Shown here piece by piece: positions 44,033 to 56,516 of a stretch of 64,000 nucleotides of DNA. The stretch comes from Eutypa lata (Eukaryota; Ascomycota; Sordariomycetes; Xylariales; Diatrypaceae): the NCBI GenBank assembly GCA_022661535.1, contig JAKULF010000003.1, positions 1-64,000 on the forward strand, given 5' to 3'. Each line of letters starts with the position of its first letter. Position 1 is the first letter of the stretch. The notes beneath the pieces were generated by a model. That model saw nothing but the letters and a program-made list of their open reading frames with translations. It was not told the origin of the DNA and ran no database searches. The position numbers and the translations under genes were made by a program.

Positions 44033-44087
44033 AGCCAGACTGTCAGACTCTCACATTGTCAGACTGTCACACTGTCAGACTGTTACA
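44033..44087. repeat. Short tandem repeat (agactgtcac/tcagactgt)
   Basis: Four to five imperfect copies of a ~10-base unit around ctgtcagact and ctcacattgt in 55 bases, in non-coding DNA. Confidence 0.7.
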
Positions 44088-44648
44088 TGTAGGTTGCGGG
44101 CAACTAGTTCCCCTCTGTACATGGACACTCCCGTATAAATAAGCCAATTAGATCTATTAGATTATAGCGCATTCTCCACTGTAGCATGCCAGAGCCATCA
44201 ACGTGCCAACATGCTTATCATCTAATGTCTCTTATGCTATTATGACATAACAAGCCCCCACCACGACCCAATTGACAGGGCTTAGAGTGTGCTAAAATGC
44301 TTGATTGTGATAACCCCCCCAGTCTATTTACCTTTGGACACGCCCAAAGCTCCAAATTAACCTGTTAACTCTACCGTTTGGTGCTACCATGCAAACCTTT
44401 TGGTATGCAAAGCAGTGATATACGTAATACATATTTACACGCATCATACATACAAACATACGAAGTACATAATGGGCAAATTTTCCCTACTTACCTACCC
44501 TCGTAGCCTCGCCTCCTGCAGCAGAAAGTCAACCCGTCAATACCTATTGCGACGGGGCGACGAGGCGACGACGATACGATGACACGAGTTTAACTAATCC
44601 TACAAAGCGATATCGACAATTTCAAGCGTGCTCCGTGCCGCCATCATC

Positions 44649-47600
44649 ATGACAAGACAGTCTAACCTTGTCGTCTTGGCCTTCAGGTGAGTTGATCTTA
44701 CATTCTTCATTATGAATCAATTGGGGCTGACTGTTATGAAGTGTACTAGTTCTGAGCACAGCAACCGTCTCATCCCGCTATTATGAGAGTGGTGCCTTCG
44801 GTATGTGAAAGATACGATATGATAAACTACAGCATCCGTTACTCTTCTGTATGCTAATCACACCATTCCAATCATCCAGAGCGACCTTTCCATTTCTCCA
44901 TCTTGACGCTCCTTATCTGCGGCGCTTCTCTCTCGCTGTTTTCCCGATTCTTCGTAGGACCAGCTGCGACTTACTCACCTCTCCACCATGACAATGCCTC
45001 CAACGGATCGTCTCCTAGCCGCCTCGGTGCCACCCTGAAGTCTTTATTGCGAAACCGATCGACATCCTTACCTGCAGCTATATTCGGACGATTGGAACTG
45101 CACATTGTAGGGCGCACGATTCTATATTGGAGAACCATTCGTACCATTCACTGCTCCTGGGACGGACTGGAGGTTAGTAAGACGGACGTTGATAATAATC
45201 AGCCATATCGCTAACTGGTTGTGATAGGCATTTTTACCCTTCTTTCTCGCTATATATGCCCTTCTCCATTCTCCTACTATTCTATTGCCGGCATATGCGC
45301 ACGAAACGAGGACTCAGAATACGGGAGGTTCCGAGACAGGCTTCAAATATGCCATAGTCTCTCTAATATGGGGTATTGCGGCCACTGATATCATGTTTCT
45401 CACAGAGCGAGATACGGGTGTCATATGCCCCTCCGGCTGGTACGTTGAGCGCATGATTCCCCTCGCTCAACTCATTACCGTGGCCTTCGATGCTTGGATA
45501 CTGGCCCAAGTAGGGACTCTTCGTCAAAATGGTGAAAACCGGACTCAGGCATGGAGAGTCCTCGGCACTTCCTTCCTCGCCTCTGCCTCTGGATTGGGTT
45601 TCCTAGCTATCTGGTCTTGTTTGGATGGCAACAATTTTGTTTGGAACCTCCTCCTACCCTGGGTCTCGGCTCGTGACCTTATACTAGACAGTATTAGCGT
45701 GACAGGGGCAATAATATCTTCTATCTACCTTCTCGGCTTCGTACAGCCCACGACTGTAGGGTTGACAGTCGTCGTCACGGGTGCATTTGCTCACATTCAG
45801 GGCAAGATTCCTGATGGCAGCATGATCGAACTCTGGTCTCAGTGGTGGGGCCTCACCATTGTCGTTATTGTTTTCCTTGCGCCCGGTGTTCTGTTACGAC
45901 TTAGCACATCGGATAAGGATCGATCTCGGACACATTCCCATTCACAGGGCCTTGCATACAGACATCGTCATATGGTTTCTGCGATATTGGCTCTATTTTT
46001 CATCACATGTCAGGTATTTCTCACAAGTCCTAGACCGGTTCAGCCTACACCCGCGGCACTCATCGCCAACGCGAAAGTAGAGTCGGATAGTTGGATCGCC
46101 TCTGCTAAGCGAAGTAAGTCGCTTGACACCGCTGTCCTCGAGTACAGGAAGCGCTATGGGATGCCCCCACCGCCGAACTTTGACAAATGGTACACGTTCG
46201 CAAGCGATGCTAAATCCCCTATAATCGACACATTCGACCAAATCCACTCCGACCTGCTCCCGTTCTGGGGTTTACGGCCAGCCGAGATCCGTCAGAGGAC
46301 GGCTCATTTGCTAGAGCACCCTCGACTTTCGATGGGCGGCATCATTATCCAAGATGGTCAGGTCGAAATCTCTCCGCATGTGGACGGACCTCACAGATGG
46401 ATGATGGACTTCACCAAGTCTATGATTGAGCCCTTCGCACAATGGCTACCCGATATGCAACTCGCTTTTAACCTAGATGACGAGTGTCGCATCTCAGTCC
46501 CTTACGACGAGATGAGCGCTATGACTAGACGAGGTCTCGAGTCTCAGTCGAAGCTCAGTGCGCTGGAAAAGCCGCAGCCGTTCAGCGAGACCCAAAATCC
46601 ACCTTGGTCTAAAGAATATCTCGAGATGGACGAGGCGACGGCCTATGAGAAGACATCGCCTTTGTTTGTGTCAAGATCGCAAAGTGCTGTCTTCAACGAA
46701 TGGGTGTCCTCGACGTGCCCACCGGATGCCCCAGTAAACCAATACCATTGGTGGAATAGGAAGACCGAGTGCTTCGACTGCTCAGCTCCGCACATGACTG
46801 ATGGTTTCCTATCCAACTGGACATTGTCGGGCGATCTTTGTCATCAACCAGATCTCGCCTACCTCCACGGCTTCTTATTATCTTCTAACGCTCTTGCGCC
46901 CTCTCATACGCTATTCCCCGTTTTCAGCCAAGGTCGCGTACAGAATTTCGCCGATATCTTGTATCCGAGCCCTTGGAATTACGGCGACAAAGTTGGGTTT
47001 GAGGAAGGGAGTGCTTCTCCATGGGAGAAGAAGCTGAATAGCGTGTACTGGCGCGGCGCCTCATCTGATGGGTTTAGTTCCCATGGCGCATGGCAGACAT
47101 TCATCAGGGCGAGGTTCGTACATATGTTTACTATGGCCAAGACATCAGTCCACCGTGGCCTAGATTCTTTGGCCAGTTCTTCGTCCACCATCGAACCGGT
47201 TGTCAACCCCGACCGCCGCCGCCGTTCCTTTTCCACTTTGCCTGACTGGACTTCAAACACGCCGACAATAGTGCCTTCTTACCAAGATACACTGCCCCCA
47301 GAGTTACACCTAGCCGTGAATGTCTCGTTCGTCGGTGACTTCACCCGCTGTGATCAACGCGACTGCCAGGCCCAACATCAAACCTTCTACGGCTCTCTCA
47401 CGGCGGACCCGCCAGCCTCCCTGGACTTTCAGGAGCACTGGCAGCACCGCCACCTCGTGGACCTCGACGGTGCCGGCTTCAGCGGCCGCTTCCCACCGTT
47501 CCTCGAGAGCGGTTCCTTGCCGTACCGGGCGGCGCTATTCCGCACCTGGTGGGAGGAGCGCATCCATGCCTGGCGGCACTTCGTCCCCCTCGACCTCCGG

Positions 47601-47804
47601 CTGCGAGAGTTCCGGAGCATTCTGGGTTATCTGGGCGCCAAGGGTAGGGGCGACGCGGACGCCAAGGAGATGGCGCGCGCTGGACAGGACTGGGCGAACC
47701 AGGCGCTGCGCAAGGAGGATATGCGCGTGTATATGTTTCGGCTGCTCTTGGAGTGGGGGAGGGTTGTTGACGATAATAGGGAGTCCCTGGGCTTCAAACC
47801 ATGA
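44649..47804 (+). CDS. CAP10/GT90-family glycosyltransferase, multi-pass membrane protein
   Basis: Four exons: 44649-44686, 44742-44800, 44880-45172, 45228-47804, for 988 residues. Intron 1 uses an AAG acceptor (gttatgaag), the only choice that keeps the frame; introns 2 and 3 are ordinary (atcatccag; branch CTAAC, tgatag). The N-terminal part contains a membrane anchor and a run of about nine hydrophobic helices up to residue ~400, then a large soluble region with YWRGASSDG and the acidic LVDLDGAGFSGRFPPFLES and RTWWEERIHAWRHFVPLDL motifs of the CAP10 domain. Cryptococcus CAP10 relatives transfer xylose to capsular polysaccharide; this two-part form is common in filamentous fungi and its acceptor is unknown. 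It likely acts in the Golgi. Confidence 0.92.
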
Positions 47805-50246
47805 CCTGACTAGCTAGCTGACTAGCAGGTCGGCGATTACCAATGGGTAGATAGATGGGTGAGACAAATCAACTGGTTGCGAGCGAGCGAGCGAGCAGGT
47901 GTCTAGATGGACATATATAGGCTACAGATGCCATGGAGGATGGTGTTACGTGGTGTGCTTTGATCATTATGAACTGTCTGAAAAGATTGTTATTCCCATC
48001 AGAGGCCACGACGGCGATGACTTGGCTTGACGGATCGACGATGTTGCTCCGTTTGGCTTCGTCGGATGTAGCATAGTCCCATTGTTGCTTTTGCTCACGG
48101 TGTGGAGATGGCAGGTAGTTTTTGACAGACAGCCAAAGAGTGGCTTGGCGTCATTGGTGGCCCATTAACAGGTTGGATTTCGGCCTGTTTATACATTGGA
48201 GTTGGGCGGAAGGGGGCCTTCCCTCTAAGTGGGAATACACAGCAATAGGAATCAACTAGTCGTTTTGGCTTAATTACTACTATCATCAATGCTCGCTACG
48301 TTCGTAAAAGCTTCTTGCTAGCTACTCTAGAGTCTGAGTGTGGACGGGTGGGTATGATGTAACGAGTATGCTCGTCGATAGATATTGTAGTAACCAAGCA
48401 GCTCGTTAGCGAAGATCCAGCACGGATCGTGTTGGTGTTATTGGCATACTTATCGTTGTAATCACTGCCAGATGTAGGCTTCATCTAGTCCCAGCTTGCT
48501 TTTGTCAGTCAATGTCAAGACTCTTGGGTAGGGTAGACCCAGGTCAAAGTACTTAGTTGATCCATGCTTCATCTTCCAAGCAACAGCTGGCAATATTAGG
48601 TAGTGTTGACAAAGTCCATCGATCTAATGGAGTAATAGCTGGGGCTGACGACAGAAGTATTTGTTCTCCGTTAAACCATCACAGTCGTTGGTTTTCTTAA
48701 TGTGCTCCGACCGACTTCTTTTGGGTAGAGCCAATCACTATCTAAATGGTTACCAGTTGCCAGCTAACTAACCCCAGGCCGATGAGCTAGGAGGGGTCCA
48801 TGACAATATCGAGTTGGTCATCGAGGCTAGGCGCGTGTAAATAGGTATCAACATATGTACCTTTTGACTTTGCTTGGATAGGGGTCTTGGTATGCATTGT
48901 GTTGTAGTTAGAGGTGAATTCGCTTTTCGCCCGCATATTGGGATTAACTAAAGTAACTATTTCAGATATATTGGCGGTGGATGATAGCTCGAAGGACTAT
49001 TAGGTTTAAGAAGACTAATATATTCCGGAAACTACAAGGAGCAACTGTAGTTCATGAACCGTCTGAGAGGCACTGTCTTGACAACCTACATACTCGTTCT
49101 CTATGTCGACGAGAACTTTAGGGGAATCTCATCATCTACCATGCATAATCATGTATGTCTCGGTCTGTCTCAACTCTCAGCTCTACCCCGTGCTAGTACA
49201 AATGCTAAGCTGAGTGCTCTGGGTTCTTGAGCGTCAATACTGCACGTTTGCAGAGCCGATCTCTTAACTGACATTCATAGCAGTTACTTAGTCGCTATTA
49301 AGTTGCAGCTTAAGAGGCTCTCAAAAGTAATGGGCAAGCATAATCTGCTTGACTTTCCATGTCCATGATGTCAAGAACTGTGCTCTAGTCGAAATATCAA
49401 CAGTGCTTCAATTTAGTATTGATACACGGCTCATTGCCATGTATAGCTCTCTCTCTCGCGTGAATTCCACTTCACTATAAGTATCTCTAACTTAGTTCAC
49501 CACCGTTCTCCCTATCAAAGATGTCCATCTATTAGGTCTACCTTTTCTTGATGTCTGTCCCCTAGACACCACTGCCAGCTGTAGCCAATGAAGGTAACTA
49601 ATTCAAACTATAAAACTAAATACAATAATCCTAAAATTTGGGGAAAGGCTCAATACGTGCTGAGGAGTCGGTGGCCCCTGCCGAAGACCTTGTGTCTCTT
49701 GTCCTCGTGGCGAGTGCTTTAGGCAAGCATCTGAATGAGGATCCTATGTCATCCACGCCGAAAAGGGAGACAAACAGAAATCTCAATAGATTAAAAAGTA
49801 GAGAGGCCGTCATCATACACAGAGAAAATTGATACTTCTTTAGTTAAAAAGAGGGGTAATATTGCGTAAGTCACATAGAGGCAGTTCAATGCCGTAATCA
49901 AGTCAAATATTAAAGGTATTTCCTTTTCCCCTTTATCGTTGATGCCTGTTAACTAGGTACCTACCTAGGTAGGTGCCCAGGTAAATTTACCTCGATGGTT
50001 TACACCGCATGCACGTGCATCCCGTTTACTCTTGCATCTCTAGTACCTAGAAGTTGAGGTTCCATACGATACATACATGCAATTACACCTTTCTATCCGC
50101 CGTGCCCTTCTTCACTTCGATACCTACCTACCTACCTATGCAGGTACTTCTTCAGTTCATCCACCGCTTCATCAAATTGTACATCAGTCTTCTATCATCA
50201 ATTAGTCACCTACCTCTACCCTAGTACACTACACAGAGGCGTCGTG
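47805..50246. other. Intergenic, 2.4 kb without a supported gene
   Basis: A gagcgagcgagcgagc microsatellite lies at 47881-47896. An interrupted palindrome ctacctaggtag is at 49961-49972, and tacctacctacctat repeats near 50122. Short frames (48095, 49638) show nothing recognisable. Confidence 0.5.
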
Positions 50247-50710
50247 ATGGATTCCACAAACGCATCCCTAGAGATCTTACGACGACAACGGCAAGCTGCT
50301 GCTGAGCAACTAGAGAGGCTCAAAGCAGCTGTGGTCGAGCAAGAGGCCCTGTTAGTCCAGCTGGATGAAGCTCTAAGTAGACAGTCAGCTGCTCTTACTA
50401 CGCCAGCCGAAGGCAGTCAGTCCGCTGCCCAACCTCAGGTAACCACTACGAAATTCTTCACATGTCAACGGTGTGTTCTGACAGATGAGTATAGGTCGTA
50501 AGAAATGAGTACGGTCATATTCCGAACCCGGCTGCCCGTAAAAAAAGGCGCAGACGGCTTCAGAACCAGGAATGGAGACAGAGGTCTCCCGATCGTGCAA
50601 ACGAGATACTGGATGGGGGCAGTGCGGTATGGAAACAAGAACATGCGGAGGAGCTGAGACAACGACACGTGGAGCGCAAAAGACGCGAGAGGTTGGAGAG
50701 ATCTGGGTAA
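50247..50710 (+). CDS. Small coiled-coil/basic protein, tandem copy 1
   Basis: Two exons, 50247-50438 and 50495-50710, with a 56-nt phase-0 intron (GTAACC...GTATAG), giving 135 residues. The first half is a strong coiled coil (LRRQRQAAAEQLERLKAAVV, then EALLVQLDEAL). Exon 2 opens with VVRNEYGHIPNPAARKKRRR, a basic cluster resembling a nuclear signal, and ends in a highly charged helix (EELRQRHVERKRRERLERSG). Exon 2 has no internal ATG and is easily missed. The gene at 51982 has the same layout and intron position. A coiled coil followed by a basic block suggests a dimeric nuclear or nucleic-acid-binding protein (inference). Confidence 0.75.
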
Positions 50711-51981
50711 TTAGAAAAAAACGAGGGGAAATCAAGAAATGCTCGAGCTTTATGAATCTCCAGAGATTACATTAATTTTCTAATTGTTGAGGTAGCCAGT
50801 CAGGAGGTACATGAATGGAGCCAGTAAGCTCATAGGCAAATGATATTGTCATCATTGCATGGCTGCTTCAGCGTCACAATGCCCTTAATATTAGTTCCAA
50901 TTCGATCCAAGCCTATCATCATGAGCTTATGGTTTACTTCACCCTGATTGCTCTCATATATTCTTTTGTACGGTGGAAGACCCTAATTATAGCAGAAGAT
51001 TGATCACATTGAAGCTCCCTTGTTCCGATTGTTAGACGCCTCTGAGTCGACACCGAGGTAGCACAGCAGTCTTGAATCAAATTAGATGTTGTTGAGTTTT
51101 GCCACCTTGTACTCTAGCAGATAAGGTAGCATACATAGTAGCAAGAACATTGCGTAGTACAAGCGAAAAGCCAACACCAGAGCTCCTTTAGTAGCGGTGA
51201 AGATGTAATAAGATGGTTGCAAAGGCAGGCTAGCAGCATCCCAACCAAGATGGTCATAAGACAGGTAGTAGCAAAGGTGTCTATATCACAGAGGTCAAAA
51301 ACCCATAGCGAGCAAGGCCAAGGCAATTTACACAGAGACTCTGGAATATATTTGTAGTACAGGATTCTAACCAGGGTCGGTTTAGAAGAGACCCCAGGGG
51401 CTGGCTCTATATATGTAGGTTGCCTACCTATACAAGAGACTTTTTGAGAGATATATCGAAATTTGTAAATGGGTGCTTCATGGAGGTGACTTAAGAGGGG
51501 CCAGATTACCTACGCTCCCTGTAGACCATTGAGCCCAACCTACATCTTCAAGAACCCCAAAAGGTTCTGTAACTCTAGCGAAGTAGGTACTTACATACAG
51601 CATACAGCCACTTTACTCTTTTTTTTGTCAATGAGGAAGGTGCCCCCCAAACCCTCCTCCTCTTACTTTAGGTAGGTAGGTACCCAAGCACCTAGACAGA
51701 TAAGACTTCATCAACTCTCTCTCCTCATCTTCCCCTTCCCTTTCCTTCAATGTCAAATCACAGAACACAGAACACAAAATCAGCCCCTTCCCCCCACTAC
51801 CCCATTTCCACCTTAAGGTACTTCTTCTTGTTCTCTATACTGAACTTCTTCTCTATTTGTTTCGGTTTCTGTTTGATGTCTTCTCTGCCTGGGGTGTACC
51901 TACTCCATCTGTCGGATGCCATTTTTAATTAGAAAATCCAGTATTAGTCCACCCTAAAATCCAACCGAACTCTAGTCCCAG
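50711..51981. other. Intergenic between the tandem coiled-coil genes
   Basis: About 1.3 kb with no supported gene. The part just upstream of 51982 contains a taggtaggtaggtaccc repeat (51669) and C/T-rich promoter-like sequence. Confidence 0.5.
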
Positions 51982-52454
51982 ATGCCACCCAATCACCCCC
52001 CTCCTACAATCCCCAATAGTCCCCACGCTGTGCTTGAGAAGTACCAAGGACAGGCTCGGCTTGCAGATGCAACCGTGGGGGCTTTAGAGGCTTCTGTAGC
52101 AAGCATACGACAACAGCTAGAATATGCTACGAAAGCACTAGAGAAGAACAAGGCTGAAGCCAAGAAGGCCCATGAGTCTGTCGCCAAGCAGGAGGTCGTT
52201 GTGGCCAAACTAGCCGCTGTCCAATCTCAAGTAAGCATCTCGTAATATTTCTCATGTGAATCATGTACTCTAACGAAAATGGGCAGGTCGGAAGAGATAA
52301 ATCCGGCGAACATCCCAATCCTAAGAACGCGATGAAGAGAAGAAGACATAGCCAGAACAAGACCTACAGAGATAAATATCCTAAAACGGCAGAGAAGATG
52401 TTGGACGAGAGAATGGAGAAGTGTCGCCAGAGAATCAAAGAGGTCCCTGGTTGA
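51982..52454 (+). CDS. Small coiled-coil/basic protein, tandem copy 2
   Basis: Two exons, 51982-52230 and 52287-52454, with a 56-nt phase-0 intron (GTAAGC...GGGCAG, branch TCTAAC), giving 138 residues. A Pro-rich start is followed by a long coiled coil (SIRQQLEYATKALEKNKAEA, then KKAHESVAKQEVVVAKL). Exon 2 begins VGRDKSGEHPNPKNAMKRRR, aligning with VVRNEYGHIPNPAARKKRRR of copy 1, and ends in a charged helix (EKMLDERMEKCRQRIKEV). Same intron position, phase and length as copy 1, so this is a diverged tandem duplicate. Family not recognised. Confidence 0.78.
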
Positions 52455-53479
52455 TTGACTGGAGGAGCAACAAGAGACAGGATGGATTCGCTGTTGATGA
52501 TGCGAGAGGAATCCAGGAGGTGGATAATAGGAGCTGACGATGATGAATAATGACAACAGGGCCTCGGACTGCCATATACTACCAAGTTGCTAGCCAATTT
52601 TCTAAGAGGCCTAAACTATGCACACATTCGTTCTACCTACGCAGCAGACTGCTGTCACATATTCTTACTTGTGAAAGGTATGCTTATATCATAGCCAATT
52701 TGCGTCCTATTCCACGTCCCGGTGGTGCTAGAGTCTACTTCCCCCTCTATGGTGACATACGGTAGATTGAGAAGCCATGGCAACTAATAGAACAGTCGAA
52801 CTCTGTGACTAGGCCCACTGCATAGTAATGGGCTACTCGGTCATCCTTAAAAGGTTTCATTTCCCACCAGCTTCAATATATCATATTTTCCAAGCGCCCT
52901 TTCCGTGGGCATGTCCGTCGTGTGCCGGTGATGTTAGTGCTCGTTGGCCAGCGTTGCTTCTAGTAGCAGGTAGTCTAGGCTCTCGTGGTCAGCTATCAAA
53001 ATATCATGATGCGTGGGACATGGTAGCCGGACGCGATGGCATGTCCTTTCCAGCAAGGCAGCAGAAACTCAGGTGTCTGCCAGGGCTATTGACAAGTCTG
53101 TTCGGAAAGTTGGTAGGGGAGAAGTTTACACAAGCCCGGAACAGGGGTACGGATAAGTCATAAACCATACGAGACGCTGTACACGAGGATGGCAATCCTT
53201 GAAAATATACTTGCTATGATATCTCACTTCGTCCACTGCGGAAACTATTACGAAGGTAGGCATAGATGCGTGAAGTAGGCTCTGTAATCATTGTCATCAT
53301 CAAGTCAGAAATAGCAGAGACACTTGGGATGCCTGGCTGGCTTAAATAGCCGCAGTATAGGTGATCAGCGACGCTCTCATCACATTGGGTATGGGTATGG
53401 CCTGGTCTATGGTATAATACATCATTACTTCCCATTCCATGTCCCTTTCTTTTTTCGTTCTGCAGATCTAGCCACTCGC
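52455..53479. other. Intergenic, no confident gene
   Basis: A 111-residue frame with ATG at 52828 (+) shows no family features. The region should hold the terminator of CCT2 (minus strand). Confidence 0.45.
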
Positions 53480-55401
53480 TCAATGTCTCTCCCTTCTCCT
53501 CGGCGCCGCTCTGATTATATCGTCTACTCTCAACAATAACTGTAATCACATGTATGGTTAGTAAAGAAAACCGGCTACCTGGGACCGGAGAACGCGAAGC
53601 AAAGAAACTTACCTCAGCCGCCTCACTTGCGGACGAAACTACTGCCTTCTTCAACTTATAGCTCTCGATAACCCCGAGATCCCGCATGTCGGCGATGCCG
53701 CCGCCGGGCGTCATGAGATCCAGGCCATAGGTAGTCAGGCCGTCGTAGATGGCCTTTCGTAGGCGGGCGACGAGATCGCTCGAGTCGAGACCGGCGTTGT
53801 CAGCCAGGATGGTAGGCAGCTGGCGCAGGGCGAGGGCAAATGAAGCCACGGCCATCTGCTTCTTGCCCTCGACGCGGGTACCAGCACCCTCGACGGCCTT
53901 AGCCATGAGCATCTCGGCGCAGCCACCGCCGAGGGTAGTCCGGGGCTCGTTGACCGTCTGGGAGAGCACAGCCAACGCGTCGTGCAGGGATCGCTCTGCC
54001 TCGTCAAGCAGCTGGTCGGTAGCACCTCGCAGGACGATGGTGCAGGCCTCGCCAGCAGCGACACCAGAGAATTTGATCAGGGTATCCTCGCCGATGATGA
54101 CTTCCTCGATCAGATCACAGTGTCCGAGCTTGACCTGGTCGGGGTGGTCGAAGGTAGAGGTAATCTCACCGCCGGTGACGAGAGCTAGCCGCTCGATACC
54201 GTCGAAGTCGGCGTGCTCGATGGACATGATACCGGCATCGCTGAAGAGCTGCTCGGGCCAGTTGTAGATGAGCTGTCGGTTGATGAAGCAGTTGATGCCG
54301 TGGGCCTTGATCTTGTCGACCTTGGCCTTCATCTTGTCCTTCTCAGCCTTCTCGAGCTCGGCCAGCTTACTGGTACCAGTGACCTTCATGCGGGCGCCGA
54401 AGATCTTGACCTTGTCGGTGTCCATGGACGTGTTGGCGACCAGGATCTTGGCTTTCTCTAACCGCTTCGGCTGGTTGACGCCGATCTTCTTGTCGAGGAT
54501 GAAGCCCTCGTCGAGGTAGGAGTCGCTCAGCTTGCCGCCAGCTTTCTTGATGATCTGGATGTGGCTCAGGTCGGACGAGCCCTTGAGGCGCAGGACAGCA
54601 TCGACGGCGAGCTTGGCGAACAGGTCGCGGTCCTGGGCCAAGACCTTGGAGCTCAAGGTGGTCCGGGCGATAGCGATCAGATCCTTCCGGAAGACGTCGG
54701 GGTTCTTGCTGTGATCTACGGCCGACTGCTCCAGGGCTTGTAGGGCGGCCCGGCTAGCTATCCGGTAGCCCTCGATGATGGTCTGGGGATGTATCTTCTT
54801 GTCGACCAGCTTCTCGGCCTCTCGTAGCAGCTCGGCAGCTAAGACGGCGACGGATGTCGTTCCGTCTCCTACTTCGTCGTCCTGCACTTTGGAAATGTTG
54901 ACGAGAACCTTGGCGGCGGCATTGTCGAGAGCGATAGACTTGAGGATGGTAGCACCGTCGTTCGTGACCATAATCTCGGCGGTAGATCTAGATAGGACGA
55001 GGATATTTCAGTTCAGTTGCCTTCTACGTTCATCTCATCTCATCTCGTCCCAGGAAAGTAGGAAGGGAGGGCGTGGAACTTACGCTGATTGTAATATCTT
55101 GTCCATGCCTTTCGGGCCCAAGGTACTCTTGACTAAGTCTCCCACGGCAATAGCGCCGACGAAAGCAGCGAGACGGGCATTCTCACCCTTCTCCTCTGTG
55201 GTGCCCTCCTCGAAGATTTGGGTGGGACTAAAGGATGACTAGATATAGAAAGTGAGGTGTTAGTATATACAATATATACAATAGTATTTTACTATTTCTT
55301 TTCTTTCTTATATTCTCCTCTTCAAAAGCCACAGCACGGAATGGGAATGGAGATGGCAATGAGAATAGAATATTAAGTTATGAAGGAGTATACCGTACCA
55401 T
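53480..55401 (-). CDS. CCT2: T-complex protein 1 subunit beta (CCT2)
   Basis: Four exons: 55401-55399 (ATG alone), 55238-55084, 54987-53613 and 53539-53480, giving 530 residues, the usual length of this subunit. The group II chaperonin signatures are present: [46 protein letters not shown] and [13 protein letters not shown]. The C terminus [14 protein letters not shown] is diagnostic for the beta subunit. It forms part of the eight-membered cytosolic CCT/TRiC ring that folds actin and tubulin using ATP. The start codon is followed at once by a GTACGG donor, so the first coding exon is three bases. Essential and single-copy in fungi, it marks core chromosome. It is transcribed divergently from eIF3b. 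Confidence 0.96.
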
Positions 55402-56516
55402 ATTGACCAAGTTAACCCAAGTTCAGCAAGATATGCCGTACGTGTGTGGTTCAAAGGGGGCCGGTCCTGGAAGAGTTGAAAGCTTTCTTCTCGAGCTTCG
55501 GGTTGAGGGGCTCGTTATGTTTATTTTAGTATATCTAGATACCTAGTAGTAGGGGTAGGTAGGTAAGGTACAGCAGATTAGGCGCCTCCCCTGATCGGTG
55601 ACATAACTTTTTTTGCACTGCTAGTAGCATCCGACAGGAGGTTACAGGCATTGCCAGGTGGTGAAGGTGGGGTCTATGAGATAAGCTGATATGTGATAAG
55701 ATAAAGAATTTAGGCGGGGCAATTGGCAGATGCAAGCCAATCATGGCACATTTTGTCCGCACACAACAATTTTAGGTGTTGATGATAACTACATATAGGT
55801 ATGTACGTACAAAGTACATAGTTAAAACTTCTATTACTGTCCGTATTTACTCATATTTATGTATTTTCAGGCAGCAGGAAAGCCCTATAGTGGCAGTGTA
55901 GAAATAGTAAGACACCTTGTATCACAATATCATAATCCTAAGTGACTCATGAGCTGTAAGTTGAGATCTATATAAACTGTCCTTTTCCTGTGTATTGCAC
56001 TTCGAAATTCGTAGCTTCACAATTATACCTACCTATAGTTGCTACTTAACCCGTATTTAATTCCATTAAGTACCTTCGCTATAATTAGTTGCCCTACAAG
56101 TACATACATCAAGCTGCATTATAGTGGGCAGTTCATTACAGGTGGTTAGCGCGGGGCATTTTTCAACCCCCCACAAATCAAGAAGTCAGTCAAACACGAT
56201 CAAATCCTATCCGACCATCCAATACAATCCAATCCAAGCCTAGAGAAAGGCAGAGGCATACACACACACATACATACCTACACGTAGTAGAAAGAGATTC
56301 GAAACGGATATAGTAATTCTCATCCGCATTTCCATCATAGTCCTCTTTCTATTGGACATATCACTGTAAGACAGTTGACCAAGAAAGAAGGAAGAAAAAA
56401 AAGATTCGACTCGACCCGACCCGACCCGACCCTCTATACCCACACAGATTATTATCTACCGTCTGCCCTAGAGAGAAAGAAAGGAAGAAAATATCCTCGA
56501 AATCAGTCCACCCAGC
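55402..56516. promoter_or_regulatory. Bidirectional promoter region of CCT2 and eIF3b
   Basis: A 1.1-kb interval between two divergent housekeeping genes. It contains tacctacctatag-type repeats and, near 56405-56432, a cgacccgacccgacccgacc microsatellite in the presumed 5' leader of the eIF3b gene. CCT2's leader lies at its left edge. Confidence 0.6.

Noticed and set aside
44033..44087. CRISPR-like array
   Set aside because: Ten-base units without unique spacers, in a fungal genome; a simple minisatellite.
53735..54714. Long frames antisense to CCT2
   Set aside because: Shadows of a strongly biased coding sequence; CCT2 motifs identify the real strand.
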